Positions 23,324 to 24,427 of a stretch of 24,427 bases of DNA are shown piece by piece. This stretch comes from a virus. The notes under the pieces were generated by a model. That model saw only the letters and a list, made by a program, of their open reading frames with translations, had not been told where the DNA came from and did no database searches. The position numbers and the translations under genes are program-made. The number at the start of each line of letters is the position of its first letter. Position 1 is the first letter of the stretch. The stretch is taken from the IMG/VR virus record IMGVR_UViG_3300045912_000331, positions 1 through 24,427 of that record, one strand, 5' to 3'.

Positions 23324-23462
23324 CCGGCCCGCCTGCCGGGTCACGGAGTTCCCGCGCGACTTGCAGATGCAGGCGGCGGAGGAGCTCCGCACCGCCCCGG
23401 CGCTGCGGACGATGATGGACGCCATGGCGCAGGACCGGGCGTTCAACCGGGCGGTGCGCTGA
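23259..23462 (+). CDS. Outer-membrane lipoprotein spanin (Rz1-like)
   Basis: A 67-residue protein with a lipoprotein signal: a basic hydrophobic start and lipobox L13-S14-A15-C16. The mature part would be only 52 residues and helical. Its gene begins inside the i-spanin gene in a different frame, with a strong AGAGGAGAGGGG site. It would be anchored in the outer membrane and fuse the membranes with Rz at lysis. Unlike lambda Rz1 it is not proline-rich. The TGATG junction couples it to the endolysin gene. Confidence 0.75.
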   Translation: MRLLPMLAVTALLSACGAAISDRPACRVTEFPRDLQMQAAEELRTAPALRTMMDAMAQDRAFNRAVR

Positions 23463-24175
23463 TGAGCCTCGATCAGCTCCGCGCCCTGTTCGCGCGCCCG
23501 CATCCGGTCCATGACGCGGGCATCGCGCAGGGCACCGTGCCCGTCCAGGCAGTGGGCGAGCCGAACTGGCGCGCCATCCTCGCCGCCGCCGGGATGGTCC
23601 GCCCGGAGGCATGGGCGGCCGTCATCGCCGGGCCGGCGCGGCGCTATGGCATCAACAACCGCCTGCGCGCCTGCGCCTTCGCCGCCACCATCGCCCACGA
23701 GAGCGGCGGCGGGGCGCGGATGGTCGAGAGCCTGAACTACCGCCCCGAGGCGCTTCTGGCGACGTGGCCGCACCGTTTCAGCCCTGAGGATGCGCGGCGC
23801 ATGGGGCGGGCGGACGGCAAGCCGGCCGATCAGCGCGCCATTGCCGAGCGTGCCTATGGTGGGCGGATGGGCAACGGGCCGGAGGGCTCGGGCGATGGCT
23901 GGCGATATCGCGGGCGGGGGCTGATCCAGCTCACCGGCCGCGACGCCTATCGCCGCGCCGGGCAGGCGACGGGCCTGCCGCTGGAGGATCAGCCCGAGAT
24001 CGCTGAGCAGGAAGGCGTGGCGGCCGAGGTCGCGTGCTGGACCTGGGGCGCGTGGAAGGGCTGCAACCCACTGGCGGACGCCGAGGATGTTGACGGGTGG
24101 CGGCGAGCCATCAACGGCGGGCTGAACGGCCTGGGCGACGTGAAGGCGCGCTACGCGGCGGCGCTGGCGGCCTGA
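23462..24175 (+). CDS. Endolysin, GH19 chitinase-like lysozyme
   Basis: A 237-residue cell-wall hydrolase. E80 in IAHESGGGARMVESLNY is the expected first catalytic glutamate of the GH19 family; YRGRGLIQLTGRDAYRR is the other signature block, followed by CWTWGAWKGCNPLADAEDV. It would cut the glycan strands of peptidoglycan. There is no signal peptide, so export depends on the holin. About 35 extra N-terminal residues precede the GH19 fold and are not recognised. The gene lies after the spanins rather than before them, unlike lambda. The stop overlaps the next gene by one base (TGATG). Confidence 0.93.
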   Translation: MSLDQLRALFARPHPVHDAGIAQGTVPVQAVGEPNWRAILAAAGMVRPEAWAAVIAGPARRYGINNRLRACAFAATIAHESGGGARMVESLNYRPEALLATWPHRFSPEDARRMGRADGKPADQRAIAERAYGGRMGNGPEGSGDGWRYRGRGLIQLTGRDAYRRAGQATGLPLEDQPEIAEQEGVAAEVACWTWGAWKGCNPLADAEDVDGWRRAINGGLNGLGDVKARYAAALAA

Positions 24176-24282
24176 TGCTGGAAGCCTTCGCCGCGGCGCT
24201 GGTGGGAGAGCTGGTGGCGCTGGTCGTGGCGCTGATGCTGGTGGCGTTTGCCGCCGGCGTGTTGGTGGGGCGGCGGATGTGA
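24175..24282 (+). CDS. 35-residue membrane peptide, unknown
   Basis: A very small protein whose residues 3-31 (EAFAAALVGELVALVVALML and onward to VLVG) form one or a tightly bent membrane helix, with a basic end (RRM). Its ATG overlaps the endolysin stop as TGATG, so it is likely translated by re-initiation. It could be an antiholin, a second holin or a lysis regulator. The TGATG coupling and hydrophobic composition support a real gene, but its size makes this uncertain. Confidence 0.5.
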   Translation: MLEAFAAALVGELVALVVALMLVAFAAGVLVGRRM

Positions 24283-24427
24283 TAGGTGAGGGGCGCGACG
24301 CAGACAGGGTAATCCCCATCCCCTGCTCCTCGTGAGCGCGAGGTAGAGGCATCGCCGCGCGTTGGGGGCGCGGGTCGCGAATCGGGCGCCGCTGGGGAAA
24401 CCCGGCGGCGCCTTTAAGGCGCCGCCG
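24283..24427 (+). other. Non-coding tail of the window with several hairpins
   Basis: No gene, tRNA or recognised riboswitch is seen here. CAGGG...CCCTG near 24306-24326 and CCTCG/CGAGG near 24331-24346 could form small stems, and the last 43 bases form the strong overlapping hairpins listed separately. The segment may be the end of the late transcript or the beginning of a regulatory region that continues outside. Confidence 0.4.
24385..24427 (+). terminator. Overlapping hairpins at the right edge (terminator or switch-like palindrome)
   Basis: Arm 24385-24396 pairs with 24401-24412 (12 pairs, one G-T) around a GAAA loop, a GNRA tetraloop. The same second arm also pairs with 24416-24427, since 24403-24427 is a 25-base palindrome with a central T. 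Only one hairpin can form at a time. TTT follows the first hairpin, a short version of a terminator T-run. Transcription end after the lysis genes is the simplest role. The window ends inside the structure. Confidence 0.5.

Noticed and set aside
9959-24282. Tailocin (headless contractile particle)
   Set aside because: Terminase, portal, protease and capsid genes are all present and appear intact.
22751-24352. Antisense reading frame of 533 codons opposite holin, spanins and endolysin
   Set aside because: Low-complexity proline/arginine-rich translation, no ribosome site seen, and opposite recognised lysis genes.
736-24384. GTCGCGAATCG repeats as attL/attR
   Set aside because: No integrase nearby, no tRNA gene, and the repeats enclose only late genes, so they are not kept as attachment sites, only as a noted shared box.
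24283-24400. tRNA or known riboswitch in the final non-coding segment
   Set aside because: No cloverleaf or conserved riboswitch core could be drawn; only small stems are visible.
1-24427. Gene transfer agent instead of a prophage
   Set aside because: Alphaproteobacterial gene transfer agents have a different head-tail cluster without a sheath; here a full contractile tail and lysis cassette are present.

Overview
The window is a phage late region, almost certainly part of a prophage, in a very GC-rich bacterium. High GC, GC-rich third codon positions and frequent ATGA/GTGA stop-start overlaps suggest an alphaproteobacterium such as a Roseomonas-like Acetobacteraceae; this host guess is inference. 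All 32 protein products called (including one nested and one frameshifted) are on the + strand, mostly in one tightly packed run. No integrase, transposase, repressor or replication gene is present, so the early region and both attachment ends lie outside.

Layout. 1-128: structured non-coding leader with a long hairpin and a G-rich tract. 129-1397: a DUF6456-like protein and a phage protein of the type often found near terminase genes. 1398-1537: short non-coding gap with an AT-rich island. 1538-8994: DNA packaging and head module: small terminase, GpA-type large terminase, gpW-like joiner, lambda gpB-type portal, gpC-type S49 protease with a nested Nu3-like scaffold, decoration protein and a Mu gpT-type major capsid protein. 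8999-9945: gpFII-like joiner and a probable tail terminator. 9959-18304: contractile tail in the order of phage Mu: sheath, tube, tail assembly chaperone with a predicted -1 frameshift, tape measure, gpN, gpP, gp45 spike, gp46, gp47. 18301-21387: gp48 fused to a fibre-like domain, a glycine-rich tail fibre/adhesin and a small fibre-assembly-like protein. 21443-22039: two small proteins of unknown role. 22103-24282: lysis cassette: coiled-coil membrane protein, an unusual membrane protein with a cysteine-containing outer domain, Pam3-gp28-like holin, overlapping spanin pair, GH19-type endolysin and a 35-residue membrane peptide. 24283-24427: non-coding, ending in strong overlapping hairpins.

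Together the genes would make a complete contractile-tailed virion with lambda-style packaging, a Mu-style capsid and a Mu-style tail, released by a holin-endolysin-spanin system. The most interesting points are the frameshift signal in the tail chaperone, the nested scaffold start, the gp48-fibre fusion, the polyglycine-type adhesin, the membrane/cysteine-domain fusion in the lysis cassette, and the palindromic elements in the few non-coding gaps. No unmistakably new defence or signalling system is visible.
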